NCBI GenBank assembly: GCA_040221175.1
Contig: JAVJVK010000019.1
Span: 248,001 to 312,000, forward strand
DNA: 64,000 nucleotides
DNA from: Phycisphaerales bacterium
GTDB taxonomy: Bacteria > Planctomycetota > Phycisphaerae > Phycisphaerales > UBA1924
Reading direction: 5' to 3'
Position numbers and translations under genes: made by a program. The notes beneath the pieces were generated by a model. The model ran no database searches and was not told the origin of the DNA. It saw nothing but the letters and a program-made list of their open reading frames with translations. Positions 26,101 to 33,733 of the stretch are shown piece after piece; positions within the stretch are counted from its first letter, which is position 1; every line of letters starts with the position of its first letter.

Positions 26101-26446
26101 CGTCGGGCTCGAAGCACAGGACCAGACCGGCCTGCCCGACGCGATGCGAAATGGCATCGACGTGATAGCCCAACCCGAAGCCCGGAACGGCAAACAGAGC
26201 CGCCTGGAGCGGATCGGCTTGCTCGGCGAGCCGATCCGCTTCTCGCATCGGATGCCGGGAAGAGGCCAGCAGTCTCTCCTTGCCGTCTACCCGGATCCGG
26301 CACGTGGGTACGTCGTCGGGCGTGGGCAGGAATTCGGCGTCCTGCCTGGCGGTTGCGGCAGCGACGGCGTGTGCCGCTGGGGGCGATGACCTGGCGAGCG
26401 CACGGAGGTTTCGATCCAGCAGATTTGGGTCTGGGGCAGGGGACAT
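23153..26446 (-). CDS. Motility-associated (Maf/DUF115) glycosyltransferase with extra C-terminal domains
   Basis: A 1097-residue protein, much longer than usual Maf proteins (about 600-700). The middle holds the DUF115/MptE-like core: PAIVVSAGPSLAENMEEL, ACIIAAQTVLKPLLARGIKP, HFVTALDHHDISRRFYEGL, and DPVILVGQDLAYTDGLYYG. This part transfers nonulosonic acid to flagellin in Campylobacter- and Aeromonas-type systems. The last ~450 residues look like a nucleotidyltransferase-like fold (PAIVWFDPQHGGLNLRATQQ) followed by a TIM-barrel-like end (TTPWIVPRLHRNHAMLPTLL) that recalls radical SAM proteins but has no CxxxCxxC. Start at 26446 was chosen for GGAG 8 bases upstream. First gene of the glycosylation operon. 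Confidence 0.82.
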   Translation of the reverse strand: MSPAPDPNLLDRNLRALARSSPPAAHAVAAATARQDAEFLPTPDDVPTCRIRVDGKERLLASSRHPMREADRLAEQADPLQAALFAVPGFGLGYHVDAISHRVGQAGLVLCFEPDVELLRAVLERVDHTACFETGRVLLLHQAESSDAISASIRSLEGVLALGVRFLNHPPSAGRLGEEGERFTKRLVDVISAAKTSVVTKLVQTEKTLVNTLANAWSYASNPGINDLAGVLRGAPAIVVSAGPSLAENMEELARPGIRERACIIAAQTVLKPLLARGIKPHFVTALDHHDISRRFYEGLSASDVEGVTLVAEPKSNPAILRAWPGAVRMPADEVLDRLLGDSSHATIQAGATVAHLSYYLARYLGCDPVILVGQDLAYTDGLYYGAGAAIHNVWAGELGEFRTLEMMEAERLGRGRRMLRQTVDRDGMPIATDEQLQNYLMQFERAFAEDEGKGRTVIDAGRGAAKAHTVPMSLAQALDEHGAEIRLPPHGGASPINTTVENALGSAAEQCDSLASISRRARTMVQELDAFGEADAMNDAVRKIHELRDEAQSLQPAFWLTHLLNQTGGLRRAKRDRAIAIQYDGADERQLQSQRIARDAENLEWLADAAERMASLLRETDREHELPAVASPARNIEGTLPAIVWFDPQHGGLNLRATQQRDLLAPRASGMGLGEITLQALARCNRVSEVVLITTDLPAANTLAARAPAGLRVTVRPASLGTEQRRQAIAAARAFCASSFRGGLASLTPHDEAFDPHATLAVVNELGACGALILGADWSLLDAGLTDRVAERLLADPQARHVSFAQAPAGLAACALAQPAIAEIAENPMAGAVATIGGLISYTPHAPRPDPIAGDICVQVDPAIRDLGRRLILDSSDRIAVLMPAIEQAAEGQLSLQSIAQLADTAPQRPTHLRVLLNEAPDDDLRQRVVAFARGAPDAAITLDCEQFGFGAFAHELSDQLAGVGAACVHVRTGLTLGSEEVERLRASEVDIISVDVGDPHFPPPVEDLLPELSSGLTTPWIVPRLHRNHAMLPTLLQQYDEAILKYGAAVIVPDPMHDAGGRLAPLPMPELAKRRLAREDRQTESAAIAHAEGGV

Positions 26447-26568
26447 CAGCATCACTCCGGACCGGACGGGCGTACCGACATGCATCGGCTCTTCAGCGGA
26501 ATATGCTGGAACCGTCGGCGTTGGTTGCTATTGGCGCCGCAAGGATCCCGGAGGAGGCCAGGACCGCG

Positions 26569-27207
26569 ATGAACGACATGCTCCAGGCGCCTGCCATCGA
26601 TCCGCTTCCTTCGGCTCCGCTTCTCGAGCGTTTCCTGTTCGAGCAGCCCTTGATCCCGGTCGTGGTCCTGGCGATCCTGGCCATCGTTGCTGCGATTGCG
26701 TTCGCGAGCCGGGGGCAACGGCGCCGGGGCTTGTTGATTGCCGTCGTGCTCGCGGCCGTCGCCGCCGGGGTGTACGCCGCCGCGTCGATGGTGACTACCG
26801 AGCGAGAACGCCTGCTGGAACGCACCGCGGCGTTGATCGCTGCGACGGCCACGGTCGATATGGCATCGCTCAATCGATTGCTGACCGAGGATGCCAGCCT
26901 GCGAGCGTCTGGCGACATCGAGCGAGCTCTTGGATCCATCGAGGGCCTCGCCGAGATCATGGATCAGGCCGAGTATCGCTTGCAGGGCCGATACCGCATC
27001 ACGGACTGGGAGATCCATGACAGGCAGGCGACGCTTGATGGTCCCAACGTGGGGCGAACGCTCGTCCGGGTCGGGGTCGACGTCGAGTCTTTCGGCCGCA
27101 CGCACTATTCATGGTGGCGCTTGCACTGGGAGAGGACGCCCGATGGTCAATGGCGGTGCTTCGAGATCGAGCCTCGATGGATCCAGTTCGTCGGATCGGC
27201 GCGGTAG
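26569..27207 (+). CDS. Membrane protein with NTF2-like domain, hypothetical
   Basis: A 212-residue protein with two close membrane helices (VVVLAILAIVAAIAFA and LLIAVVLAAVAAGVYAA) in the first 75 residues, then a soluble domain of ~130 residues. That domain has LNRLLTEDASL, a helix pair, then strands YRITDWEIHDRQATL and HYSWWRLHWERTPDGQWRCF, a pattern like SnoaL/NTF2 folds, which often bind small ligands or act as assembly modules. Start chosen for AGGA 5 bases upstream; the in-frame region before it reads as non-coding. Divergent from the Maf-like gene. Function unknown. Confidence 0.7.
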   Translation: MNDMLQAPAIDPLPSAPLLERFLFEQPLIPVVVLAILAIVAAIAFASRGQRRRGLLIAVVLAAVAAGVYAAASMVTTERERLLERTAALIAATATVDMASLNRLLTEDASLRASGDIERALGSIEGLAEIMDQAEYRLQGRYRITDWEIHDRQATLDGPNVGRTLVRVGVDVESFGRTHYSWWRLHWERTPDGQWRCFEIEPRWIQFVGSAR

Positions 27208-27212
27208 CCCGG

Positions 27213-28046
27213 TTATCGCGTGGGGATTCGCACCAGGACGCTGCGCTGTGCCTGTGCAGTCGAACCCTCGAGTTTGACCGTGCGTTGGGCCCCGTTGAGC
27301 AGGTTATAGGGGAACTTCGCCTGCAGGTCATAGAAGGCCGCGCTTCGCATTCCCGTCTGCGGATCAACGTCCTCGGCGCGGAACAGGCCCACGGTCACGC
27401 TGCTGTAATTTGGTCCGTGGAAGTAGAAGGCCTGCTCTCCCTCGCTTCGTAGCGTCGCCACGGCTCGCTCCGCTGCCCGGCGGGCGTCTTCGCGTTCGGC
27501 TTCGCTCGGAGACCGGCCATCGCTTCGGCCATAGCTGCCGATCTGGAGTGTGTAGGCATACTGCGAGCCGTATGCCCTGTGAACATTCAGCAGGTCGTAC
27601 TGCGGATTCGACCCGGGAACCGGCTGGGGCGGCGTCAGCAGGGCCTGTTCGAATGGCTGGACGCCCTGGATCTCGACCTGGCGGATCATGCTGAGTTCGG
27701 CCGCCGCGCGCGGATCGTCCGGCCCGCTGAATCGACCGTACGTCAGGATGATCGCTTCGCCCCGCTCCTCGAGCCTGGCACCGGAGAGCCCGCCCTCGCC
27801 CGTCACGCGGCCAAGAGCAAACTGGGCAGCCTGGGCTGCCTCTTGCCCGCGAAAGGCGGCCAGGACGATGGTCCAATCGCCGGACTCGCGAGTCGAACCT
27901 CCTCCAAATAGCGATCGGCCTTCCTCTGGGTCGATGCCGGGCTCGGGTGCAGGAGCCGAAGCGCAGCTCGAAATCGTCGTCATCGCCGTGCAAACGAGGA
28001 TGAGCGCCGCACGAGCTACTCGGTTGTCCTGATAACTCATTCGCAT
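27213..28046 (-). CDS. Lipoprotein with two SPOR-like repeats
   Basis: A 277-residue protein. The signal region ends in MTTISSCASAP, so Cys28 is a likely lipid-attachment site. Two regions then follow with the strand-helix-strand pattern of SPOR domains, which bind denuded peptidoglycan: GDWTIVLAAFRGQEAAQAAQ with ILTYGRFSGPDDPRAA, and YAYTLQIGSYGRSDGRSPSE with FYFHGPNYSSVTVGLFRAED. The protein would sit in the periplasm on the outer or inner membrane. It converges on the NTF2-like gene with 5 bases between stops. SPOR assignment rests on pattern, not on a search. Confidence 0.7.
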   Translation of the reverse strand: MRMSYQDNRVARAALILVCTAMTTISSCASAPAPEPGIDPEEGRSLFGGGSTRESGDWTIVLAAFRGQEAAQAAQFALGRVTGEGGLSGARLEERGEAIILTYGRFSGPDDPRAAAELSMIRQVEIQGVQPFEQALLTPPQPVPGSNPQYDLLNVHRAYGSQYAYTLQIGSYGRSDGRSPSEAEREDARRAAERAVATLRSEGEQAFYFHGPNYSSVTVGLFRAEDVDPQTGMRSAAFYDLQAKFPYNLLNGAQRTVKLEGSTAQAQRSVLVRIPTR

Positions 28047-28436
28047 ACCCTAACTGTTTCCGTTCATCGTCTGGGCTGAAGTCAAATTAATTTATCCCGC
28101 TCGGACGCCATGCAAGGCCCTTTGACGATACTGGCGAGTCATGAAATCCGCTCTGGCGGCCTCTGAGGGCGACTTGAGCCATTCTTGGCCTTCGGGGTGA
28201 TCTTTGTAGCGGTCGTGCCGAGTCGGACGATATTCCTGCTGTCCCAAGCATGGAATTTGGGACAAGAGAGAGCGGTGGTCGGACGGCAAGGGAACTGCCG
28301 TCCACATGCAAGGCACGGATGTGTTCGATCGAAGGGGGCCACTGGGTTCCTGACGTTATGCCCTTGCCGCCGCCGGTAAGAGAGAGGGGTTGTTCCTTTG
28401 ATGCGTTCGAGAGATTCTGTTCGGAGATCACGCCCC
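28047..28436. other. Non-coding, lower-GC stretch with two perfect hairpins
   Basis: No gene is convincing in these 390 bases, although a minus-strand frame (28092-28316) has a fairly protein-like composition. Two perfect inverted repeats stand out: TGTCCCAA (28240-28247) with TTGGGACA (28257-28264), and GGACGGCA (28281-28288) with TGCCGTCC (28296-28303). GC falls near 28080-28100. This could be the leader of the FlgM-like gene or hold a small RNA. Confidence 0.45.
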
Positions 28437-28736
28437 ATGTCAGACATTGGCCATATCCACTCGGGGGGCCACGCCCGGGACATTGAGCCTCGGCCGTCCA
28501 AGCGTCAGGCCCCGGCATCTGCCGATCAGCCGGGCCGTGCGGCGCATTCCCCTCGCCGTGAGCCAGACCGGGTTGAGCTTTCCCCCGCAGCCCAGGCAGG
28601 CCGCGACGCTGGGGAGATTCGTGCCGAGTTGGTTGTCCGCGTCCGCGAAGAGATCGTCCGCGGAGTGTACGAGTCTCGCGAAAAACTCGATGCCGCGATG
28701 GATTCACTGATCAGCGAGATCAAGACGCACAACTGA
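28437..28736 (+). CDS. FlgM-like anti-sigma-28 protein
   Basis: A 99-residue charged protein without signal peptide. The first half is disordered-looking (His, Arg, Pro, Ser). The second half reads DRVELSPAAQAGRDAGEIR then ELVVRVREEIVRGVYESREK and LDAAMDSLISEIK. The order of a DxVELS block, an R-x-E-L-V-x-x-V-R-x-x-I-x-x-G-x-Y block and a final amphipathic helix is that of FlgM, which holds the flagellar sigma factor FliA until the hook is complete. An MMR start 39 bases upstream is possible, but MSDIGH follows a GGAG. No fliA or flagellar structural gene is in the window, so the role is inferred from the sequence pattern alone. Confidence 0.6.
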   Translation: MSDIGHIHSGGHARDIEPRPSKRQAPASADQPGRAAHSPRREPDRVELSPAAQAGRDAGEIRAELVVRVREEIVRGVYESREKLDAAMDSLISEIKTHN

Positions 28737-28797
28737 GTACGGCTGTCGGCCTGACTCGCGAATACCGGTTGGAGAGAGAGCGCGGCGCTGCGATGCC

Positions 28798-29862
28798 TCA
28801 GGGTGTCTCGGCGTCGTGCTTTTTGTCGAGCTCCGCTTCAGCCGGAGCAGGATCGAGCAGTTCATTGGCAGCCCCGATGACCTGAGACACGGCCCGGGCG
28901 AATCGCATTGGATCAAGGGTGTCCGCCGTGTCTCCCGGGGTGTGGTAGTGGGGGTTGCGGAAGTTCGCGGTGTCGGTCAGCATTGCACCCGGCCAGCCGC
29001 GGATCAGGAACTCGGCATGGTCCGAGCGCATGAGGTCGGGGGGTGGAACAACGAACATGTCGATCCTCACGACGTCGGCTTCGGGCTCGGCACGCTCCAT
29101 GGCCGCTGCCAAGGCCGTCGTGAATGGCTGATGACGCTTGACACCCAGGATCGCCAGGAAGTTGCCGCGATCTGGCTGCTGGAATCCTTCCATCGGCGGG
29201 AGGGGTGAGCGCTGGCTGCCGGGCTCGTCGCTGTAGTAGCCGAGCATCTCCAGCGAGACGGCTCCGAAGATCGACATTTCACCTCGATCCACGGCTGGCT
29301 CGATGTGCTCGGTCACGTGGTGGCGAGCGCCTACGAGGCCAATCTCCTCGAGCGTCGTAAAGAGCAGTCGGACGCTTCGCTGGCGGGGACGATCCTTGAG
29401 TAGTCGGGCAGCCTCGAGGAGGGCAACCACGCCGGTCCCGTTGTCGTCGGCCCCGGGGCTGCCAACGACGGCATCCATGTGGGCCATGAGCACCAGCCAT
29501 TCGTTGGCGGACTCACCTTCGCCATGCAAATCCACCCAGATGTTCCGAGGGGTGGGGGCCTCTTCAGGGGTCAGCCGCGCAAAGCGATCGGGCCGCTCGA
29601 CCTCCTGCGTGTGGGGCGTGAGCCCCAGGGCCTCCAACTTTCCCAAGACGAACTCTTCTGTCTGCTGCAGTCCCGCGACGTCTTCGGGCGTGCGATGGCC
29701 CGCCCGATTCGTGGGCAGCTCGGCCAGGAGTGCCATCACAAGGGCCTGGTCGACCTGGTGCCAGCTGGCCGCCTCGACCGCCTCCTGACCCCGAACAATG
29801 CCCGGCAGCAGCAACACCACGATGAGTGCCTTGAGCATCACTTCATTGAGCCTGGAGAACAT
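28798..29862 (-). CDS. Secreted M28 family zinc peptidase
   Basis: A 354-residue exported aminopeptidase-like protein. A signal peptide (VMLKALIVVLLLPGIVRGQ) precedes a helical start. The zinc site is visible: His in MAHMDAV, Asp in SPGADDNGTG, the Glu pair in TLEEIGL and the His in NPHYHTPGDT near the end. Family members remove N-terminal residues from peptides or hydrolyse dipeptides in the periplasm. Start chosen for GGAGG 7 bases upstream of the ATG at 29862; an extension to 29961 lacks a site. It is divergent from the dockerin-type phosphoesterase gene with ~130 bases between. Confidence 0.9.
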   Translation of the reverse strand: MFSRLNEVMLKALIVVLLLPGIVRGQEAVEAASWHQVDQALVMALLAELPTNRAGHRTPEDVAGLQQTEEFVLGKLEALGLTPHTQEVERPDRFARLTPEEAPTPRNIWVDLHGEGESANEWLVLMAHMDAVVGSPGADDNGTGVVALLEAARLLKDRPRQRSVRLLFTTLEEIGLVGARHHVTEHIEPAVDRGEMSIFGAVSLEMLGYYSDEPGSQRSPLPPMEGFQQPDRGNFLAILGVKRHQPFTTALAAAMERAEPEADVVRIDMFVVPPPDLMRSDHAEFLIRGWPGAMLTDTANFRNPHYHTPGDTADTLDPMRFARAVSQVIGAANELLDPAPAEAELDKKHDAETP

Positions 29863-29958
29863 GGCGGGACCTCCGCGTTGTCTTCGGACCTTGGAGTATA
29901 TGAAAATCGAGCAAAGTTCCCTGCACCAGCAGGTGGGCAGCCGTGGCGGACGCCGTTG

Positions 29959-29970
29959 CATTGTACAATG
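29959..29970. promoter_or_regulatory. 12-base palindrome CATTGTACAATG
   Basis: A perfect palindrome in the divergent gap between the M28 peptidase and the secreted phosphoesterase gene, 20 bases before the latter's start. It contains a -10-like TACAAT on the plus strand, but no clear -35 is seen. It could be an operator shared by both genes. Confidence 0.4.
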
Positions 29971-29990
29971 GCGGCACAGAGGAGGATTCG

Positions 29991-31496
29991 ATGATCAGAG
30001 CCGGCAGCTTGGGGTGCTTCACTGCCTGTCTTGCGGTGGCCACCGCCGCCGAAGCACAGCTTCGCGTAGCGACGTGGAACCTCACGAACTTCAGTGGCAC
30101 CGATGCCGATCGCAACGTCGCGCTGCGGACCGCCCTCTTCGACGAGTTCGATGGCAGATCGCTTCGGCCCGACGTGCTCGTGCTGCAGGAAGTGACCGGC
30201 AGTGCCGCGGCCAGCCGGCTGGCTGGAATTCTCAATGCCGATCCACGCGGCGGCCAGGACTGGGCGCTGGCGCCATTCATCGATGGCCCCACGACCGACA
30301 GTGCGATGGTGTATCGCACGTCGCGCGTGGTCGTTCGCGACGCCGTCGTTGCATCCATGGGCGGCACCTCGCCCCTGCCGCCACGGAACACCATGCGCTA
30401 TGACCTGGCGTTGGCGGGTTACGACACGCCGATCATCAGCCTCTACAGCACCCACATGAAGGCGGGCACGTCGGGCAGCGACCGAGCTCGCCGCGAAGCC
30501 GAGGCCCAGGCCATCCGCGCCGATGCGGAGAATCTTTCTGAAGGCACGCACATCATGCTGCTGGGTGATTTCAACATCCAGACGTCGAGCGAAGACGCGT
30601 ACCAATTCCTGATCGAGAGCCGCGCCGACAATAATGGCCGCTTCTTTGATCCGATTGCCAGCCCGGGCTCGTGGAACAACAGCTCGCTCTTTCGCTTCCT
30701 GCACACCCAGGATCCTGTCTCGCAAATGGATGATCGGTTCGACTTCATCCTGATCAACGATGATCTCTTCGATGGCGACGGCGTGGAGTATCTCGGCGAC
30801 GTCGCCGCGACGTTCAGCCGCACGACCTTCGACGATCCGAACCACAGCTACCGCACGTGGGGCAACGACGGCACCTCGTTCGATGCGCCGCTGAGCCTTT
30901 CGAACGACATGGTGGGACCGATCATCGCCGAGGCGCTGCGCGAGGCTCCGGGCGGTTCGCTGGGCCATTTGCCCGTGTTTCTTGACGTGTTGGTGCCCGC
31001 GAAGATCGGTACGCTGGCCTCGCTGAACTTTGGCGAGGTACAAGTGGGCGACGAAGTCACGCTGGATCTGCCGGTCGGTAACCTGGGCAGCGTGGCGCTG
31101 TGGAGCGCCGACGGCGTGCAGCCCCTGCGGTTCAGCGTGGTCGCTCCGCCACCGTTTGATACGCCGCTGGAGCTGTTCACCGTGCCGGCTGGCGCGCCCA
31201 CGGAGTTCGTGCCGATCACGCTGCTGCCAACGGTCGAAGGCTCGATCGACACGGAGTTGCGTGTCGTGAGCAACGATCCCGACCGCCCCGAAGCGATCGT
31301 CCGGCTGACCGCCACGGTGGTGGGGGGCGCCTGCCGCGCCGACCTGGACGGCAACGGCAGGCTCGATATCTTCGACTTCCTGGCCTTCCAGAACCTGTTT
31401 GCGGTCGGCGATCCTGCCGCCGACTTCGACGGTGACGGCGAGTTGACGCTCTTCGACTTCCTGGCCTTCCAGAACGCGTTCGATTCTGGGTGTTGA
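29991..31496 (+). CDS. Secreted endonuclease/exonuclease/phosphatase protein with GC-type dockerin
   Basis: A 501-residue exported protein: signal peptide (GCFTACLAVATAAEAQ), then the EEP fold (RVATWNLTNFS, PDVLVLQEVTG, ISLYSTHMKAG, MLLGDFNIQTS, DDRFDFILINDD). The catalytic Glu, Asp, Asn and Asp are in place; the final motif is GSLGHLPV, with His retained but the usual SDH replaced. A beta-sandwich of ~100 residues follows, and the C-terminal module CRADLDGNG, FDFLAFQNLF, ADFDGDG, FDFLAFQNAF, ending SGC. It probably hydrolyses nucleic acid or another phosphodiester outside the cell. GAGGAGG lies 5 bases before the start. Confidence 0.88.
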   Translation: MIRAGSLGCFTACLAVATAAEAQLRVATWNLTNFSGTDADRNVALRTALFDEFDGRSLRPDVLVLQEVTGSAAASRLAGILNADPRGGQDWALAPFIDGPTTDSAMVYRTSRVVVRDAVVASMGGTSPLPPRNTMRYDLALAGYDTPIISLYSTHMKAGTSGSDRARREAEAQAIRADAENLSEGTHIMLLGDFNIQTSSEDAYQFLIESRADNNGRFFDPIASPGSWNNSSLFRFLHTQDPVSQMDDRFDFILINDDLFDGDGVEYLGDVAATFSRTTFDDPNHSYRTWGNDGTSFDAPLSLSNDMVGPIIAEALREAPGGSLGHLPVFLDVLVPAKIGTLASLNFGEVQVGDEVTLDLPVGNLGSVALWSADGVQPLRFSVVAPPPFDTPLELFTVPAGAPTEFVPITLLPTVEGSIDTELRVVSNDPDRPEAIVRLTATVVGGACRADLDGNGRLDIFDFLAFQNLFAVGDPAADFDGDGELTLFDFLAFQNAFDSGC

Positions 31497-31534
31497 ACCG
31501 GCACTGACCGAATTGGCCCGGTGAAGGACGAGCG

Positions 31535-33169
31535 TTACTCCGCGTCGTCGAAGTCGTCCTTGTAGGCAATCTCGAAGTCGTGCACCGTCGCGACGTCCTT
31601 GGCGCTCTTGCCGGCGAAGTCCTCGAAGCGACCGACGATCGCGTCGGCGTCGCCCGCCAGCGAGCCCATGACGCGGAACTTGTTCTTGAGGATGTCGTGC
31701 AGGTCGGCTTCGGTGTTTCGCGCGTGGCCGGCGGGGTACATGACCAGGCCGGAGTCGTGCGTGTTGCCGCTCGTGTCGGTGATGACCATGCTGGTGGGGA
31801 TGCCGTCGGGGTACTTGTCGTCGTATTCCTTGCCGCCGTGCTCGAAGGTGATCTTCTCCATGAGCGAGCGGGTGACGGTGTTGTGGATCGAGGCGCGGTC
31901 GTAGTCGTAGGGCGTGAGGATGAGGTCCTTCCAATTCACCTTCTTGCTCTCGAGCGCCTTGCGGATGAGCGTCGAGACGATGTAGACCATGCTGTGGTCG
32001 GCAGACTGACGGGTGGTGGGGTTGCGCTTGGCGGGGTCGCCGATGATGCCAAATGCGGGCTCGTACGCGACGATGTTGATGTTCTTGATCGCGCCGCCGT
32101 CGGCCTGCTCGAGAAGGCCGGGGTTCTTGGTGAAGAGATCGATGACGGCCTGCAGCGCGCCCGCGCTCTGGTGCTCGTAGAGGCCCAGCTTGAAGTGCAT
32201 GCCCATGACGGCAAAGTCGCTGCCGGACTTTGCCAGGACGAGGTCGAATGGACTCGCGTCGGCCTTGTCGGTGTTCGCGTCGGTGGCGTTCACGGCCTTG
32301 AACATCTGGCCGGGGCCCTCGAAGATGCGGAAGATAGCCTCGGGGTTGCGGAAGATGTCGCGCGGGCCGAGGAAGCCGGCCATGGCGCGCTTCATGCTGA
32401 GGATGGCGACCTCGGTGCTGATGGCGGCGCTGGCGCCCTTGCTGTCGCTGAGCTGCTTGCCCGCGCGGATGGCGCGGAAGGGGATGTAGTGGGCGACGAC
32501 CATGCCGATGGCCCGCTCGATCTGCTCCTCGGTGGCGCCGAGCATGGCGCCGAAGACCGCGGCGCTGGCGATGGCGCCGTGGACGACGTGGTCGACCTTG
32601 TAGGTCTTGAGGCTGAAGACCTCGGCCAGGCGCCCGCGGATCTCGTCGAGGCAGACCATGCCCTTGAGCGCCACGTCGCCGCCCGCGCCGAGCATCTGGG
32701 CGGCGGCCACTGGCACGGCGTAGAAGTCGTTGTGCCCGAACTCGCCGGCGGTGTGGCCCAGCGCCGGGTTGTAGCCGAAGTTGGTGCCGTTGCTGTCCCA
32801 CTCGCGGACGGCGTTGGCGTTGGCGAGGATGGCCTTCTCGGCCTTCACGCGCTGGCTGGAGCCGAAGCAGGTCGCGCCGTGGGTCGTGGCCTTGCCCAGG
32901 GGCTTGCCGGTGTGGCCCGCGGGCACGGCGTACTGCAGCGCCTCGTCGCGCAGAATGGTGGGGGCGTTGGTCCGCAGGGCCAGGGCGCTCACGCCGCACA
33001 GGCACGCGTCGGTGTAGAACAGGTTGGTGCGGTCGAGCACGCTCTGGTCGGGCGTGCCGCTCGCCATGAAGTCGATGGCGTACCGCGCGATGCCGCGGGC
33101 CTGGTTGGTGTCGGCCGGGAGGGTGGCGTGCGTGTCGGTGCTGCTGGGCGCGGTAGTCGCTTGGGTCAT
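31535..33169 (-). CDS. MmgE/PrpD family protein, probable 2-methylcitrate dehydratase
   Basis: A 544-residue cytoplasmic protein. TNLFYTDACLCGVSALAL, GATCFGSSQ, ANANAVREWDSNGTNFGYN and HNDFYAVPVAAAQMLG match the MmgE/PrpD all-helical domain; the C-terminal part carries the alpha/beta lid (KNINIVAYEPAFGIIGDP, KYPDGIPTSMVITD). PrpD dehydrates 2-methylcitrate in propionate breakdown; other members act on related acids. Start at 33169 was chosen because the conserved part begins soon after; the in-frame extension to 33325 is non-conserved. No prpB or prpC is nearby, so the pathway is not proven by context. Confidence 0.88.
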   Translation of the reverse strand: MTQATTAPSSTDTHATLPADTNQARGIARYAIDFMASGTPDQSVLDRTNLFYTDACLCGVSALALRTNAPTILRDEALQYAVPAGHTGKPLGKATTHGATCFGSSQRVKAEKAILANANAVREWDSNGTNFGYNPALGHTAGEFGHNDFYAVPVAAAQMLGAGGDVALKGMVCLDEIRGRLAEVFSLKTYKVDHVVHGAIASAAVFGAMLGATEEQIERAIGMVVAHYIPFRAIRAGKQLSDSKGASAAISTEVAILSMKRAMAGFLGPRDIFRNPEAIFRIFEGPGQMFKAVNATDANTDKADASPFDLVLAKSGSDFAVMGMHFKLGLYEHQSAGALQAVIDLFTKNPGLLEQADGGAIKNINIVAYEPAFGIIGDPAKRNPTTRQSADHSMVYIVSTLIRKALESKKVNWKDLILTPYDYDRASIHNTVTRSLMEKITFEHGGKEYDDKYPDGIPTSMVITDTSGNTHDSGLVMYPAGHARNTEADLHDILKNKFRVMGSLAGDADAIVGRFEDFAGKSAKDVATVHDFEIAYKDDFDDAE

Positions 33170-33262
33170 GTTTGGGGGTCCTCTGGAGTGGTGGGGGAGG
33201 GTAGGGGGGTGGTGGAGATTTGGCGATATGGTTTCGCTGGCAGGCGAGTCGTTGGAGCGGCG

Positions 33263-33721
33263 ATGACTGAAGGAATCCAAGAACTGGTGCGTGCGCTCGG
33301 CGGTGATCCCACTCGTTGGAACCATGTGGAGCCAAGCGACTTGGCGGCTTGGTTCCGAGGAATCGCGAGACAGATGGGCACCACGCTGGTGCGGGCCAGC
33401 GCGGAGCTTGGCGACACGTTCTCGGCAGGACGGTTCGACCTTCGTGGCTCGACGCTGTACTTGTTGCGATTACATGGAGCTCCGTACACGATCTGGTCGA
33501 CGAGCAGCGAAGTGGGCAAGGTCGAACCATGCGTTGCGCCCATTGAAGCGTGTGCCATCGACTACGGCCCGGCGACACTGATCGACGAGTCACTCATGCG
33601 AACTCGGCTTCCTCTTGCTGAGTGGGTCGAGTTGGGGTGCGATCGACCGAGTCTGTTAACGTGGTTTCATCCGAACAGTCGGCCGAGTGTCGCGGAAGTA
33701 TGCTTCAACAATTACGCCTGA
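33263..33721 (+). CDS. Hypothetical protein, 152 residues, upstream of the hibernation factor
   Basis: Only the last 153 codons of a much longer open frame look like a gene: ATG at 33263 has GGAG 6 bases upstream, and codon usage is more balanced than in the shadow frame before it. The protein (MTEGIQELVRALGGDPTRW) has mixed composition, no signal peptide and two Cys near the middle (VEPCVAPIEACAID). No family is recognised. Its stop is 12 bases before the start of the ribosome hibernation factor gene, so the two are probably co-transcribed. Confidence 0.6.
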   Translation: MTEGIQELVRALGGDPTRWNHVEPSDLAAWFRGIARQMGTTLVRASAELGDTFSAGRFDLRGSTLYLLRLHGAPYTIWSTSSEVGKVEPCVAPIEACAIDYGPATLIDESLMRTRLPLAEWVELGCDRPSLLTWFHPNSRPSVAEVCFNNYA

Positions 33722-33733
33722 AGGAGCCACGCC

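Noticed and set aside
23153-26446. Reading the C-terminus of the Maf-like protein as an active radical SAM enzyme
   Set aside because: The resemblance is limited to the end of the barrel; no CxxxCxxC motif is present anywhere in the protein.
28092-28316. 74-codon minus-strand frame with fairly protein-like composition
   Set aside because: No ribosome binding site, no recognised family, and it runs through two perfect hairpins. Kept only as an alternative reading of the gap.
31580-33262. N-terminal part of a 713-codon plus-strand frame
   Set aside because: Antisense to the MmgE/PrpD gene. Only the final 153 codons, which have their own ribosome site, look real and are annotated separately.
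29838-33593. Open frame of 1251 codons on the minus strand
   Set aside because: It crosses two well-supported genes (secreted phosphoesterase and MmgE/PrpD) in other frames and has no coherent domain.
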